The notes below the pieces were generated by a model. That model made no database searches. It had not been told where the DNA came from and saw only the letters and a list, made by a program, of their open reading frames with translations. From Nereocystis luetkeana (lineage: Eukaryota; Sar; Phaeophyceae; Laminariales; Laminariaceae): a DNA stretch of 64,000 bases. A program made the translations under genes and the position numbers. Shown in pieces: positions 42,001 to 55,360 of this stretch. Where the stretch lies: the NCBI GenBank assembly GCA_031213475.1, contig JARUPZ010000019.1:4437062-4501061 (forward strand). Reading direction: 5' to 3'. Every line of letters starts with the position of its first letter. Positions within the stretch are counted from its first letter, which is position 1.

Positions 42001-43839
42001 GACGCGGCGAAGGGCTGAGGGAAGAGATAACCCCCACGTGGACGGATGTAATCAATGGCTACGTTGAAATTCTTTGTCGGGCGATTGCAACAGGGACGAA
42101 CGGAGACAATGTACCATGGAGGAGGTGAGGGGGAAAGGCTGCCCGGGTTACTGTGCTTTTGTATCGGACACGGGGAGAACTACGGGGTGGGGCGGCCACA
42201 TGTGCGGACAAAGCGCACGTGTCCCCCGTGCAAACCAAGCCCTCCTCAAGTCGACGATAAACCGTGTGAAGTGGTACTGCTGTCTTCCTGAAAAGAGCTT
42301 ACTGGAATTCTGAAAACACTATTCTCACGGGTATCACACGGCGAGAAAACAAGAACGTACTTGAACATTCCCCTCATATACCTCACTTCTATCTATGGGC
42401 GCCTTTAAGTGTCTACTCGCATGTCTTTGCTTGGAGAATCCTTGATCACCCCCTCCCCCCCAACGCTGTCATCCACATGCAACTCCGTTGCACTAGCGGT
42501 TCTTAGTAGGATGCAGATCCCCATTCATGCAACTCGCCGAACAAACACCTCAACACAAATCGCGCTTGGTGCAAGCACGGCCTGCTCGGTCGGTGAAAAC
42601 CTGACATGCTCCGTTCCGACATTGTAGGGACGCGAGGTTCCGTGGTCATACGACTACAGCCATGCATGATACCGAGTACACCCCCCCCCCCAACTGCTCA
42701 TGATTTCAGCACGACATACCGTGCTCATGCACGGAGGAGGCTGGTATTGACCGCCAACAGTCTACTAGCCGCATGTCGACTCAGCTTTCGATTATCGTGT
42801 GTACCTGTGCGTATAAGTTATCATGCTTTACGTCACTTCCGCTCTACAATAAAGTGAGTTGCTGTTATATCCGATGCAAGCCCCTGTCTATCGGAATAAC
42901 GCTGCCCAGACTCTTGTTCGTCTCCACCTGCCGCTTCTACACCTCCGTCTCTGTGTCCTCCCGGTAGGCTTATACACTGCCTCTTGATGGGCCACGTGCG
43001 GGCTCTCCCAACCCTCGACGAGCTCCGCTCCATGCGAAACAACTTCGGCGTGAAGGCATCGCCAGCGTCGCGGCTATCGGCAGGAGGCCTCCAACCGAGC
43101 CCCACGGCTGAGGATGTCGCGCCGACCGCGAGAACTCCCGCTGCTGCTGCTGCACAGGCGGATACCCTGAGAGTCGCGCAGAGGCACGTGGCAGACATTG
43201 CCTTGTGGTTCGATCCAGAGGGTAACGGCCAGGAGGCCTCGGGAGGGGCATGTGGTGGCGAACGTGTCAAAGACTCGTCGTTGTCTTCTGCGGTTAAGGC
43301 CGTGTACTTTGAGACGTGGGGAGAAAGCGATGGGCATCTGGGAGGGTTGGACCTCTTGCTTACCCTCTGTGCAATACCGAGCGACAGCGTGCCTGCAACC
43401 CCCCCTGCTAGCTCTGACGTGACGCACGATCGAGATCAAGGTGAATTATACCGTCGGCGTGCGGGGTGTACGTGGGAGCCCGGGTACGTCAGGGTGGCTG
43501 CGCTTCTTATCTAAAACGCAACGATTCCCGCATGTACGGTCGTGATGGTGTCGCGTACGCCTGGGTTTAATCATCACTCCCAGAGACGACCTGGGTGGAT
43601 ACACAGCTTGCCGTGGGGCTTTGTAATCGCCGTTGTACCGTTTGGCGTCAGCATATGGATACGCTGAGTGCACTTACACTGGCGGTGTACTTGTACGTTC
43701 GTGTTAAGCATTCGACGTCGTAGCTCTTGTAGTAGGCAATGCTTCACACGAGTTGGTGCAACCGATCACGACATAATCTCGCCTCGAAACCCGCCATTGA
43801 TCCTGTCCCCCACACCCTTGTCGCACGTTGCACTTCTGC

Positions 43840-43872
<33 letters not shown>

Positions 43873-44743
43873 TGCCGAAACACCATCAGGAATACCGTTT
43901 TCCTTAGGCCTGTTCCGGGCTTTCGCTATGCTAGCCGAAACCAGCTCGGATAGCAGGCGCGGAGATCTCCCCACCGTCGCCGGCGTCAGCACACCTCCTC
44001 TTCCGTCCGCGGGTGATCAGCCGCAGCGGTCCGCCACCGACCCTTCAGTACAGTGTCACGGCGGCAGTGCCCTCTCACGCCCGCCTTGCGAAGAAAGCGG
44101 TAACACCCCTCGCGTGACCCTACCGCACTTGAGGGCTATCCTTGAACATGGCGGGGGGATGTCGGCCGCCGACGTGTCAGACGTTTTCGAGTTCGTATCG
44201 AGGGCGAAGAGTTTCATGCAGCTGGAAAGGTCTGAACTGCAGCAGCAGCAGCAGCAGCAGCCTAAACCAGTGAGCGGGGGCAAAGGAAACACTGGCGTTG
44301 CGGAGGGGCTTACGATCGGTGTTGAAGGGGACGCGTGTCTTGCTGATAGCGCGGAGGCAACGGAGAATTGCAAGCCCTTAACAGACGACAAAGGAGGACG
44401 AGGAGTCGCCGCGGCGGTTAACACACATCCGGTAGCAGAAACTACACAAACAGGGGGATTGCCGCTAATCGATGCACAAGAAAGCAAAGGGGTGGTCGGG
44501 GAACGGGAGACTCTGGATGCTGCTACGGTTCGGAAGATTGGTGGTGGCGGGGTAGGCGAGGATGGCACTGCGGTGGAGAGACCGTCGCATGGGGAGCCTT
44601 TGACAGTTTCGTTTGCCACGGTGTGCGATTGTGAGACCGTGCGCGCTTGGGTGCGTAAAGGCGCGTTTACCCTGCCCTCGTTTGATGTGACGTCTGGGCG
44701 AAGACGAGATGAGGCTTTCGCAGAACGGGTGGTTACTCCTTGA
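36097..44743 (+). CDS. SPEF2/CPC1-like ciliary central-pair protein
   Basis: Family members belong to the C1b projection of the motile cilium central pair. Exons: 36097-36297, 36366-36742, 37175-39362, 39839-41344, 41454-42124, 42968-43440, 43890-44743 (TGA). Every join keeps phase (0, 2, 0, 0, 2, 1), giving about 2,089 residues, near the family's 1,800-1,900. Residues 70-480 are charged coiled coil (SLRQRNERRAKQLDRF, REHRRIKTEVDQRHAKAETD). At 480-510, HKLSDLAVVASEARAHQGGI then a TWMHLKSWF segment match the conserved SPEF2 block. Residues about 570-790 form the adenylate-kinase-like domain: KLSVRLVVLGQRKEW, and later GWILVGFPNSLLDSKILENA. The P-loop Gly/Lys residues are missing, and the DGFPR-type Arg is replaced by Asn, so catalysis is unlikely. 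C-terminal blocks are ALPTLDELRSMRNNFG, GGLDLLLTLC and PFSLGLFRAFAMLAE. A seven-Gln run lies near 44240. The N-terminal calponin-homology domain was not found. The donor at 39363 (GTTGGT) is weak. Family call sure; start uncertain. Confidence 0.82.
42497..42691 (-). repeat. Dispersed repeat R2, reverse copy
   Basis: GGTTCTTAGTAGGATGCAGA, GCGCTTGGTGCAAGCACGGC, GTCGGTGAAAACCTGACATG and CATGATACCGAGTACACC with a C-run. It lies in the SPEF2-like intron between 42124 and 42968. Confidence 0.7.
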
Positions 44744-47700
44744 AAGCCGCTCGTTTCAAAGTATGGAAAAAAAAAACTTTTTTCAATTTGGTTCGGGGCT
44801 GATGTGTCGATACGTATGGCGTCGGGACCCGCAATCTTTTGGTTGTACTCTTTTGTCAGGCACAGCCCGTGGGCGCTGCTCGCTCTGTATTTCGAGACAA
44901 GGAAATGGTATTTTGGCGATCACACCGCGCCGATCCCGCACGTTTGCGCATGAATAAATCCCTGTTTCTTTGCTTTGCGTGTTTCCTTGCTTTGCGCCGC
45001 GAAGGATCCTCTCTTTATCGCTGCCAAGAAAGGTGCCGCCAAGTATTGTTGACACTGAAACGGCAGTTGAACGCCACAGTTACGTATGAGGAGCAACCCG
45101 GCCACATAACCCCAAATACTCTCATTTACGTGCAGAAGCCCACACTGCCGACAACTGTTGTGGGCGGGGGGCAATAGAGGAGGATCAAGGCTCGAAATGA
45201 CGCCTCCAACGATGGAAGTTCGAGGCCCAACGCAATTGTGCTCACAGAAATAATAGCAGGTCGATTGATAGTAAGAGAAATCCGTTCGAAAACCTGGGCG
45301 AGACAACAACAGAAAACTTGCCGCACTTACTTGTGCGTGTGCGAAGATGGGCTCGAGACTCGTGTAGGTATTTCCTCTGGTCAACGCTGCGGAGGTTCCG
45401 ACCCAACTGCCACAGTGGGAGGCAAGACTATGCGAAACAACGCGGGCGTCTTCGAAAGGTCCGAGCATTCTGCGTCTACGCGCTCTCTCACAGTCCTCCG
45501 TAACTATGTGCCAACGAAGGCGGATATCAGCGATAAGCGCATTAGAATCCACCAAGTATCATACGTGTACATAAAATCGTTTTGAACTCTCGCCCTGTGC
45601 CCGACGGGAAAAAAGCAAGCAAAAAACAGCGTCAATGCCAAGCGAGCCAAAAGGGTATTCTCTGACTCGACAACGCGCGCGACTGCTTGCTCTGTGTGGG
45701 TATGCAACATACTACAGCAGGTATCAGGTACCGGTATATATCATCCTACGTGTAAATCGATGTTCGACATTCGGGTGCTTTTTCTGAAAGTACATGTTTT
45801 TTATCGATCGAAACGTATCGTATACTTGGCACATACAAATGCGCCTGGCATTTGTTTAGTAAAATAGGGCGAGGCACGTTTAGTCTCCCCAGAACGCAGC
45901 CGAGATAATGAAATCGGCGCTGACATGATCGCGCCGTACTTACGTCTGGGCATACCCTGATAGATGCTTTGCACTGAGTACGTACGTATCGTTTTCATTC
46001 AAGCGGATAAGGGTCGATCTTAACGAGGGGTGATTTTCAGTTTGTTCCAGCATTTATTTTCCCGAAATTCCGGTATTTTCTCGATTTTTTTTCGGGAGAA
46101 GCCGAAAAACTCCAACCCCGAAAAATGACGTCTTGAAGTTTTTAAGGTTTTTCAGGAAATTTAGGTACAAGACTGTGGAGGATCGGGCAGCCCCACCGCT
46201 CGAGTATTGCCACCACTCGCGAGCGCACAAGACTGACAAAAGGGTCGATCCCAAGGTCATTCGCAAGTCACGACCGAACGCAGAAGGCGCAAGAGTTTCT
46301 GGGCTCTCGTAGCCGAGTTCACAAGGTGACCGCACCGAGGTGGCCGACCGACTGAGCTCGGTGAGGGCAATGGCTGAGACTTTGTCGCGTTGGGCGTTGT
46401 AGCGTGACGAGTTGGTAATGGATTTCACTCCCCAAGGCACCGCCACCTACCGATTGACGCGTGAGGCACGGGTTTCATGCGGGTCGGGTCACCTTGACCC
46501 GCGAAACCATTTATATTGACCCGAAGGTTCGACCCGCGGATCTGGCCGACGGATCTGGCTTTTTGCGGGCATGCGTATGTGAATTTGGCGGTGTTGTAAT
46601 GTTTGAATATGATACCAAAGGAGTATTATCGTGTATTGGTACGAGCGAAGCCTTTGGGTATAAGAGAGCAGGAAGTGATTCAAGTGTCGGATCCACGAGC
46701 CGAATGCGCGGGTCCGACCCGCGGGTCAGTAGAAAACAACTTCCGGGTGATGACCTGACCCAACCCGTGACCTTTTCATCACCTCTTGACCCGACCCGAC
46801 CCGACCCGATCCGACTCGTGAGATTTGAAAAACTCTTGACCCGACCTGACCCGACCCACGAGATTTTGAAAAGCTCTTGACCCGACCCGACCCGACCCGT
46901 GAGATTTTGAACACTTCCTGACCCGACCCGACCCGACCCGACCCGTGACATTTTGAACACCACGTGACCCGACCCGCGGGTCGGGTCATGACCCGCGAAA
47001 AACCCTGGAAGTTTCAGGAAAACACGAAATGTATTACGAGTCGTTCAGATCGAAACGCCGACACTGCGATTGAGCGCCGACTATGCCGTATTCACGCTGC
47101 GAGGAAGAAAAACTCAAGCCCAGAGCAGCATAGCAGACGACGGCGAGGCAGAACCAACATTCACGTACAGTACATACAGTACGCGGTGGTACTATTGCTG
47201 TATGTACCTGATACCAGGTAGTCACTACTGTAGTTAGTACCTACGACAAGCTCGGCCATCGTCAACGACTCCTCGCAGTGGAACTTGTATAATAACCCTT
47301 TGCAGCATCCCCGTTTGGTCGGAAATCAACACCAAAGGTGCTGTATCAATCCCACTGGGACCAGCACTTGCAACGCCAGCGTAATTATAGTGTTGTCTGG
47401 TTACCTGTGCTACTTGCAGAAAGTTGAAGTGTGCGGAGGACTCTACTACTACTATTAATATACCAGGTACCTATTACCAGTATGTTTTTCCTGCCAACGA
47501 ACACCACACAACGAACACCACATACATGTCACCATCAGCATCGAAGTGGCCTGACGCGCAGTGGGGTTGCCCTCCCCGCAGCCGCGATCACCGTCTTTAG
47601 GCACCACGGGCAAGTAGGTGCGCACAGGGGGTAAGGGGGAGGGGGGTCGGCGGGTGCGTGTATGGAGCAGTAGCAGTACGCTACTACTACCGCGGCAACG

Positions 47701-48298
47701 AGTATTATTAGTATCGTGTCCGAAAGACGACAAATCCCACGACACTGCAGACACACGGCGAGCATACAGCACCCTATACGCGCAATATCAAGGGTAGAAA
47801 ACATCTCGCGCCCGCCCAGCTCAGCTGCTCATTTAACATACACTCCTGTGCCACCCGTAACGGTCAACGTAGGGCGTGGCAAATGGCGAAGTGTACGTCG
47901 AAAGTGTGGGGTTGTCGTTATTGTATAACGGTTGTAACGTTCCGCAACAGGGAGTTACAGCGAAAATAAGGCGTTATTTCGGTGATACTCACGAGACTCG
48001 AGGCCTTCTGCAAGTCCATCCCCGAGAGGTTGTTGCGCCGTTCTGTGTACCCGTCGCAGCACAAGACAGCAGAAATAGACGAAGCAGCGATTCCCCCTGC
48101 GATCAGTCCGAGCTCACGAGAAGATAAAGTTTAACCTCGGCTCCCTTTGGCGCGCTAAAACTGCCCCCCGCTTGTCAAAGGTTTGCTGTGAGCAGCACTA
48201 CTTTTGGGAGCAACCCCAGCACTACTTCGCGACACACAGCTGACAGGTCGACGTTAGATTGCGGCTCGCCCTGCCTGTCACGTGAAACCTTTCCCACC
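44744..48298. other. Spacer with (CCCGA)n repeats and a partial MITE
   Basis: No gene recognised. A minus-strand open frame starting near 45555 (MVDSNALIADIRLRWHIVTE) and another at 46446-46054 (MAVPWGVKSITNSSRYNAQR) look somewhat protein-like, but I know no family and see no supporting splice pattern. A fragment related to the MITE at 57152 lies at 46009-46110 (AAGGGTCGATCTTAACGAGG). Confidence 0.4.
46471..46995 (+). repeat. (GACCC) pentamer array in 50-60-base higher-order units
   Basis: Runs of GACCCGACCCGACCC alternate with GTGAGATTTTGAAAA/CACTTC-type linkers in about five units from 46790 to 46995. A looser array with both GGGTC and GACCC orientation precedes it at 46471-46560. The same array, folded as an inverted pair, occurs at 60982-61150. 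Confidence 0.85.
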
Positions 48299-48525
48299 AT
48301 GCCGGCGACAGCGGGAAGAGTACGTATGCCCCATGGCAACCGCGTCAGCAGCAGCTCCGCTCTCAAGATGACCGGCATCTGGACCAATACCATCGGGTAT
48401 GACCCGTACGCGGCCGAGGGCGGGGCCGCGGACGCCGAGGACGAGGCAAACGCGTTCGAGCAAGCGCAGGGGCTCATGGCGTTGGCGAAGCTTTCAAACC
48501 AGGGGGTGAGTCGGCGTGCGCAGCA

Positions 48526-48556
<31 letters not shown>

Positions 48557-51500
48557 GATGTCGTAGTCGAGGCTTGATATTTGTTTGCGTTTCAGAGGTG
48601 CGCTATTCATTCTCTATTTTTGCCTCCAAACGACGTGCAGCGGCCGTCCTTGTTAGGGCTGTATAAATAGGCAACTTGCGTAGTGCCAGTGGCGTGATGT
48701 CTCCCCGTCGTGATGTCTGTGCGCGCTCGTGCGCCGCGGGGGCTCGTGGCTGGTCGTGCCCTGTGCGTACTGGTGCATACCTGGTACGTAGGTTGTATCA
48801 TAGGGAGGTACTTTGTCATATTTCGTAATGGTACTGCGGTACAACAGCAGCACACGAATTTTCAAGGTCCAAATCTCAGCTACGGATCAGTTGTTGTGGC
48901 CATCGCCTCCGGAACGGGGTTCGTTCTCCTTCGATCGAGTTGCCCCACCTGCCAGCTGGCGTACGAAGCATGGGGTGCTCCTCCGGGAGCGAATTTTGGT
49001 ATTTTCTGTTGTTTGTTGGTACCGTGTACCCCGAGGGTACGTCATACAGATGCTCACAAGATAACAGAAAATACTGCTGTTTTTTTCAAAGAAACCAGAA
49101 ACCAGGCAGGAGGAAAGATCACGATCAGGCGCGTCAACGTGTCAACGGGCAGTCAAAATCAAAAGTCAGGTCACTCATACCCGTACGTACAAGCAGTACT
49201 GTTGACTGGGTTTAAAAAAAACAAACGTTATTTAATCAAATAAGCCGTTCACCGTTCACGGGCAAGAGATTCGCCTGCGGAATATATCCCACGGTCGACA
49301 AGAATCACTCTGCACTTGTGAGTCATGTGCGGGTCACCCGTGCTTTTGATGGATATGTACGTACCTGCCCCGTGCATGCCGGGTTCCCGACTGCACCAAC
49401 ATACCGTTACTCACATATGGAAACCCCTCGATGGCGTGTTATCATCGTCGGGGCGTCCGATCCCTCTCGGGGACTCTCGTACTCGCACACCCCTACAGGG
49501 CTGAGAGCCCCCAACGACTCTTGTCCGTTGTCTCTTCATCCGCTTTTTATATAGGTGTTGTGTCCCCTATATACCAGCGGACCCCTTGCCGGCGTGCTAT
49601 GACCCCTATAGGTATGATACAAACTTTCCGCATCCTGTCTCCTTGCCCGAGCCTCCCACAAGGCTTGCCAGTCCATTCCTATGGCTGTGTTGCCATGGGT
49701 TCCTCGACGCTTACCGCCGAGGCTGTGGTGCTCGTAACACCCCGCACAGCGATAGTAGAGCAAACGTCTAATGCATACGTAGCCCCGGCTAAAACAGGTT
49801 TCATTTTTCTCTCTTATTTCCTTTTCCGCATGTATTCTCTTTCGATGTCCTGTTTTTTACACTTCTCCGTGTTTCTTTCCATTTTTTGCTCTTCTTTTCT
49901 TCGGGTTTACTTATAATAATACAATGGGTATGTTGATATTAATAGTATTAATTGGTTCCACGTGATGAAATATGGTATACCACAGCTCGTTAGTGCCGTT
50001 CCCTCACGTACCGGTATGGTACTACAGCCGTGCGCCTTGCGTCGCACTTGTTTTTTTTTTGTTTTTGTTTCCCCATTGAAAAAAGTGCTTTGTTTCAGCC
50101 TGTTTTGTGGCCGCAGGCAGGATGTCAGGGAAATGAGCTACTACTGCTGTGATAATATCATCATCATCATCAACAGGCACCAGGTACCGTCTACGAGTAC
50201 TACTTTGCCATGTCGGCGTAAGTGGTAACCGTACCAAAAATGAGATGCCACAATGGGATGTGAACCGTCTTCTCCCATTGCAGCGCGCGCTAAAACACGC
50301 TCGCTCATCGGTGGGTGGTAACACGCTCCCATTTGCAGCAGCAGCAGCAGCAGCAACAGCAGCACCTCCATAACCACGACCAGAAGAATCAGTCACGCCG
50401 CGTGCTTGCAGGCGCGACGACTTGACGCAGCGTTTCGTCGGTGGAAAACCTCATCCTCTCTCCTCTTTGTTGTTGTTGTTTAATTCCTTCCTTAACCCCT
50501 TTAGAACCGCAGTCCCGTTTTGGGGACAAACCAGTCAAATTCTAAGTAATTTGTCCCCAAAACAGGACTAGGGTCCTAAAAGGGTTAATTCCTTCCTTAA
50601 TGCCTTCCTTCCTTCCTCTTCGTCGCAAACCACAAAAAAAGCGGCGCACTACTCCGCCGTATCATACCGCAAACAGGGACGCCAGGCTTGCCCCCTCTCA
50701 GCGTACCAGCGTTTCTTTTCGTTGCTCTTCGTTGCGTCTCTTGGAACTTCACCTCGCCCTCGCCCTTGCCTCTTGTCGCTTTCCGGCCAATTGCTGCTTG
50801 CTTTCCGGCTTACCCCCTGTCCGCGTGGTGCGCGATGCGCGGTACAGGTGACGGAGCAAAGGGGGGCGTGTAAAAAGGTGCGTGGACATTTCGCGTGGTA
50901 GGCTAAGACTTCCTGTAGAGCGAGAACGTGCAAGGGGTCTGGCGTACGTGTACGGCGTGCGAGGGACCGCGATATGCGTCGTTCAGACCGCGCTGGACGC
51001 TGAAGAAGAGCGGGGGGGGGGGGGGGGGGCGACGGGAGTTCGCGTGACGGAGGCCACGAGCCGCGATAGGTGGACGCTGGGGAGCGAGTAAGCAAACGTT
51101 TTTTGGTCGCATTTTGTTTACGTTTGTGTTTTTGTTTTCTTAAGCGTCTCGGGAGATTGGCCGGGTCGACAGACCTGGCTCCCACGGCGAGGAAGAATAT
51201 TTAATACCAGCAAAAAGAACAGTCCAAGCGGAACCGGCCTTGCTTTTTACCCTCCTTGCTGCGGCTTGAACTCACTCTATTTCGGAGGACCATAGTAAAT
51301 GAAATAGGGCCAAATCTTGTTAGTAAAAATAGCGAAACATATACCTGGTAGGTTTTTGTGTGTACCCTAGGTCCCTCGTATTTAATATGGTCCCCCGTAA
51401 TAGTAGAAATAGGTAAATGTATAGGTTTTTTGTGCGTGCATAGGTCCTTTTTGCTATGGCCCCCCGTAGTAGCACGGCGAGCGGCCTTGGGCCTGCCCGC

Positions 51501-54500
51501 TGTAAGATGCGCTTTGTTCCTGCCTATGAACAGGAGCAATCAGAGTCAGCGGGCCGAGCTTCCCAGCCTTCACCGTGGAGTCGCTTTTGTTGTTGGATTG
51601 GGTGCCGTCAGGGCTTTCCGTCTTTTTTTGCCCCCCCCCCCCCGTGTTTCTCCTGCGTTACCGCCTCCTCTAAAGCTAACCCCCTTTTCTTCAGCTAACC
51701 CCCTTTCCCCTTCCATACCTCTCCTTCCTCCCCTCCCTCGTCCTTCCCCTCCCATGCCTCCGCCATCGCCACCGTCGCCCCTCCATGATAACTCTCGTGG
51801 TCTCGAAACGGCCGCTAACATCAGTGCGGATCGGTGGGCCACCTGACGTTCCAGTGCAGAAACCACATCCAAGCCTCCGACGTGGGCGCGCCAATGCAGG
51901 TGTGACCAGAGGAGAGAGTCTATTTTAAGTGCATCCCCCCCCCCCCCCCCCACCAGTACATTGTTTCGTTTATGGCTCTGTTTAGGCGATCACACGATGC
52001 CACAACAACGCCAGCAGCGCTTCGCTCGCCGGGGCATTTTCGAGGTGTTGGTCCGTTTTTTGCGTTATGATATGCTGAATGAAGTATACGTGGTTTTCTT
52101 TTTTTCTTTTCTTTTTTGCCTCGCTATCCTAAACACGGTGCTGCTATTAATAGTACCATGCGGTTCGTTACCCCTGCGCTTTCTTTTCTCTTGCCGGTGG
52201 CGGTATTGGAGACATTGAAGATGGTATAGTACCTCGCGGCGAGTGTTGATGTCGTATTTTAGGCGTTTCCCCCCCCCCCCCCCCCCTCCTTGCGCTAAGT
52301 AGCATAGGGAGATGTGGTGGCATCTCCGTAGCAGGGGGAAAGAAACTGTGCCGGATTACAGCTGTAAAGAGCGGTGCGCGTTACGCGGCTACCGTGATGT
52401 TTCGCGGTAGGCTCTTGGGGGGGGAAACAGAGAGGCTCAGCACCGAGCGTCGGTCAAGGCAGGCGAAGCCTTCGCCCTCCCTCCTCCGTTGGGTAGCTCT
52501 CAATCGCGCCTTTTCCCTGCCGTCGTTTCTGCCCGCCCTTGTTATCATTTTTGTTCTCTCCCCCCCCCCCCTTTTGACATATTTTTGATCGCTTCTTCCC
52601 CTCTCCCCTCCTCTCCTCTCCCCTCCCCTCTCCCCTGCGCCCTCTCACCCCCCCCCCCCCCCCCCCCCCCCCCCTCGTGCATTCGCCCTTTATCAGCCGG
52701 TTGATACTGAGTCATCGTCTGACTCTGACGACATCAGCGCCTGCTCTTCGGTGTCTGACAGCAGCGATGACGAGGTAATGAGGATTTTCTGCGGTCTCGT
52801 TTGTGCCTCCCCTAATCCCCCCCCACCCCCCCCCGCCTGCAGCAGCTCCTCCCTATTGAAGTACAGTTCCTAATTTTTTTGGCATGGCAGGCAGGCAGGC
52901 AGGTGTTGTTGTGTTTTGTTGAAGTTTTTTGGCAGGACGTGTGTCTGGGAGATGTTTTCGCAACCGCTGCCTCTGCAATAACGGATGATGCCCTTCGATG
53001 TTTTTCGCTACACCGGTAATCGTTTTCGTTTTGTTTTTGTTGGTTTGGAACGGAAACAAGCGTCTCTGTGCCCCTCGCCGCTGTTGTGGCTTCCGACGAG
53101 GACCCGCCTGCGCATGAACGGAACGGGTGTACCAACGTAATTCCGCCCCCCGCCCCCGCCGCGCCACGGGCTTCCACCGCCGCAAAACCCCGTCCTTGTG
53201 CGGCTTCATTCCCGGCAGGGCGAGCGAAGGCGAAAGAGTGGCGGTCGAACCTCGGTTGGGGGGGACAGGGAGAAGGAGAAGGAGAAGGAGAAGCGCAGCC
53301 GAGGCTCGTCCTCCTCCCACAAGGGCAGGGACGGTAGGGACAGGGAGGGCAGGGGCAGGGACGCGGGGAGCGATAAGAAGAGGCGGAGGGAGGCCGACAG
53401 CGGAGACAGCGATCGGGAGAGCGACGGCCGCGATCGCCGGAAAGGGGCGGGGGGGTGAGTGTTTGATCGACGGGAAAGACGGAGACGACTGCACGATATT
53501 TTTATGTGAATAAGCGCGACGGAAAGGCGTTGGGCCGTGACAGAAGCTCAAAACTCTTTTTTTCTGCTGTAGATGATCAAATGGACGGAAAGTTCGGGTT
53601 CGGGTTCGGATGTGCCTGGAACCCCGGCCAAGGCGGGTGGGGATGTAAACCCCACGTTATTTTTTTGTGGTGTCAACGTCAGCATAGCTTGAGGGGGGGG
53701 GTGGGAGTACTTCTGACATGCATGGCCGTAGTCGTATGAACATAGGCCCTCGCATCTCTACAAATACCGGGACGGAGCACGCCGGGTTTTACCGACCAGG
53801 CAGACATTTGCTTGCACCAAGCGCGAACGGGGGGCGGGGGGGGCGCGGGGGGCGTGCTCATTTGTTGCTTGCCTTAAGCCATTGGACAATTGACCACGCA
53901 TCTCTTTCGAGACGGAGCACCGTTCCTACTCGTAATAGAGACGCCTCCAACTGTCGCGGGAGGGGTAAGGAGCGGACGGTACAGCGTTCGTTGGAGATGC
54001 GGCAGGGGTTGTCCCAGCGGGTAAAACCGTCTGATTTGGTGTGGGGGTGGCAGCACGAAGCTTTGGGAACCCGCAGCGCATGACCCTCCGATCACTCTCC
54101 CCAGCCGCGCCGCTTGCCCTCGTGCATAGCGAGGGAGTGAGAGCCCCGTCATGCCCTCAAGCGTCGCGACCACGGTCCAACTACGGTAGGAGACGAGTGT
54201 GAATGGCGAATCGCGAACCGAGTGTAAACCTGCCAGCCGCGGTGGTACCTCACCCCCACCCCCTTATTTTGCCGGCACGCCACGCCCCTGCCTACCTTTG
54301 AAAACTAAAAACGTTTATTGGTGCGTGCGTTGTGTGTATGTGTCGCTTGCAGGAGCTCGAGCAAGAAGCGGCGATCCCGCGGCGGCGGTGACGACGAGAC
54401 GAAAGACAGGTCGGAGCGGCGCGAGCTGAAGGAGAAGAGACGGAAAGACCGGAGCAGGTTAGACAGAGACAAGCCGAGAGGAGGGCGAGACGGCCGGCCG

Positions 54501-55360
54501 GCCGGCCGGTGGGCTTTGTTTTGTTTTCGGCCGCCGCTGCCCGCCGTTGTGACGCTAGTGTTGTGAGCGATTTACGAGGCCTATCATACACTACTGCAGT
54601 AGGTACTGAAGACAGTTTTATTGATGGAGTACGCGCTTGCCGACATTAGCGGCTGTAGGCAGGCGCCAGCGGCTGTGGCACCAGCGGCTGTCGGAGGTGC
54701 CCACGGCGCAGCAGCGCTTGGCGCCCTTTTCGTTGATTGATCGATCGGTCGGTCGGTCGGTCGGTCGATCGGTCTGTCGGTCGGCGGTTGGCGAACAAGT
54801 GTCGGCGGGACCAAGACTTGCCGCCCTCCACAACGCTCTCCGCAACAGTTGTACCGTACTGTAGGCGGTCTGGTTCGCACCGGACAGGGCCTGCTTGCCT
54901 TGCCCCACCCTCTACCCAATTTCCACCTCCAGTAACCCGCAGATGGCGGCATCTTGCAGAAGACGCCGGGGGGGAGAATATCTGTAGCATTTTGTCATTC
55001 GGGCTGGAGCTTCCTGCGACCTCTTGACTTGCGATGCTTTGTTTTGTAGCCCTGAGAACTCGTGGTCCGCTCACTGCCTGCACTCTCCAAGCGTTTTTTT
55101 TGTCGGGGAAAGGATGGGTGTTCCTGACTTGTTGGCGTGTTTGTGTGGCGGGCAAGGAGTGGTGAAAATACCAACCGAATCCAGTCTCACCGTATTTTTT
55201 TGTTGTCCCTTTTTTTGTTTTTGTTCTTGTTTTTTGTTGCTTTTTTCGCTGCCGCCCTCTGTCGTGTGCCAGGGAGAAGTCGCGCAAGTCGTCGTCGAAG
55301 AAGTCGAAGAAGGACAAGCGGGAGAAAAAAAGCAAGCACAGCAAGCACAAGAAGAAGTGA
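48299..55360 (+). CDS. SREK1IP1/P18SRP-like zinc-knuckle protein
   Basis: SREK1IP1 (P18SRP) is a small nuclear protein linked to SR splicing factors. Exons: 48299-48505, 51825-51899, 52697-52774, possibly 53101-53136, 53219-53454, 54353-54457, 55273-55360 (TGA). Joins keep phase (0, 0, 0, 0, 2, 2). The first exon encodes MPATAGRVRMPHGNRVSSSS, then a TNTIGYDPY segment and FEQAQGLMALAKLSNQG. The second gives CGSVGHLTFQCRNHIQ, the later part of a C-x2-C-x4-H-x4-C zinc knuckle; the family reads CGYPGHLTFECRN here. Acidic-serine (TESSSDSDD), then Lys/Arg/Ser repeats (DREKEKEKEKRSRG, KSSSKKSKKDKREKKSKHSK) and the end HKKK follow, as in the family. The first knuckle Cys is not supplied by the exon at 48299, so a short exon in the 3.3-kb intron is probably missing. 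The 36-base exon is weakly supported. Confidence 0.68.
50491..50588. mobile_element. MITE family B, copy 4
   Basis: TTAACCCCTTTAGAACCGCA at the left, GTCCCGTTTTGGGGACAAAC inside, and GTCCCCAAAACAGGACTAGG then CTAAAAGGGTTAA at the right. TTAA flanks both ends, next to CCC and GGG. It is in the first intron of the zinc-knuckle gene. Confidence 0.9.
51279..51472. mobile_element. MITE family A, copy 7 plus an attached half copy
   Basis: A full copy runs from TTTCGGAGGACCATAGTAAA to ATGGTCCCCCGTAATA (51404). A second core and right end follow at once (GTAGAAATAGGTAAATGTAT, GGTCCTTTTTGCTATGGCCC, CCCGTAGTA), sharing the TA junction. It is in the first resolved intron of the zinc-knuckle gene. Confidence 0.82.
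53694..53950 (+). repeat. R2 fragment followed directly by R3, each with poly(G)
   Basis: G-run, GACATGCATGGCCGTAGTCG, GCACGCCGGGTTTTACCGAC and CTTGCACCAAGCGCGAA are R2. A G-rich run and GTGCTCATTTGTTGCTTGCC, then ATTGACCACGCATCTCTTTC and GGAGCACCGTTCCTACTC are R3. It is in the intron before the exon at 54353. Confidence 0.75.

Noticed and set aside
46054-46446. 130-residue minus-strand open frame
   Set aside because: No recognisable motif, and its end overlaps a MITE-related fragment.
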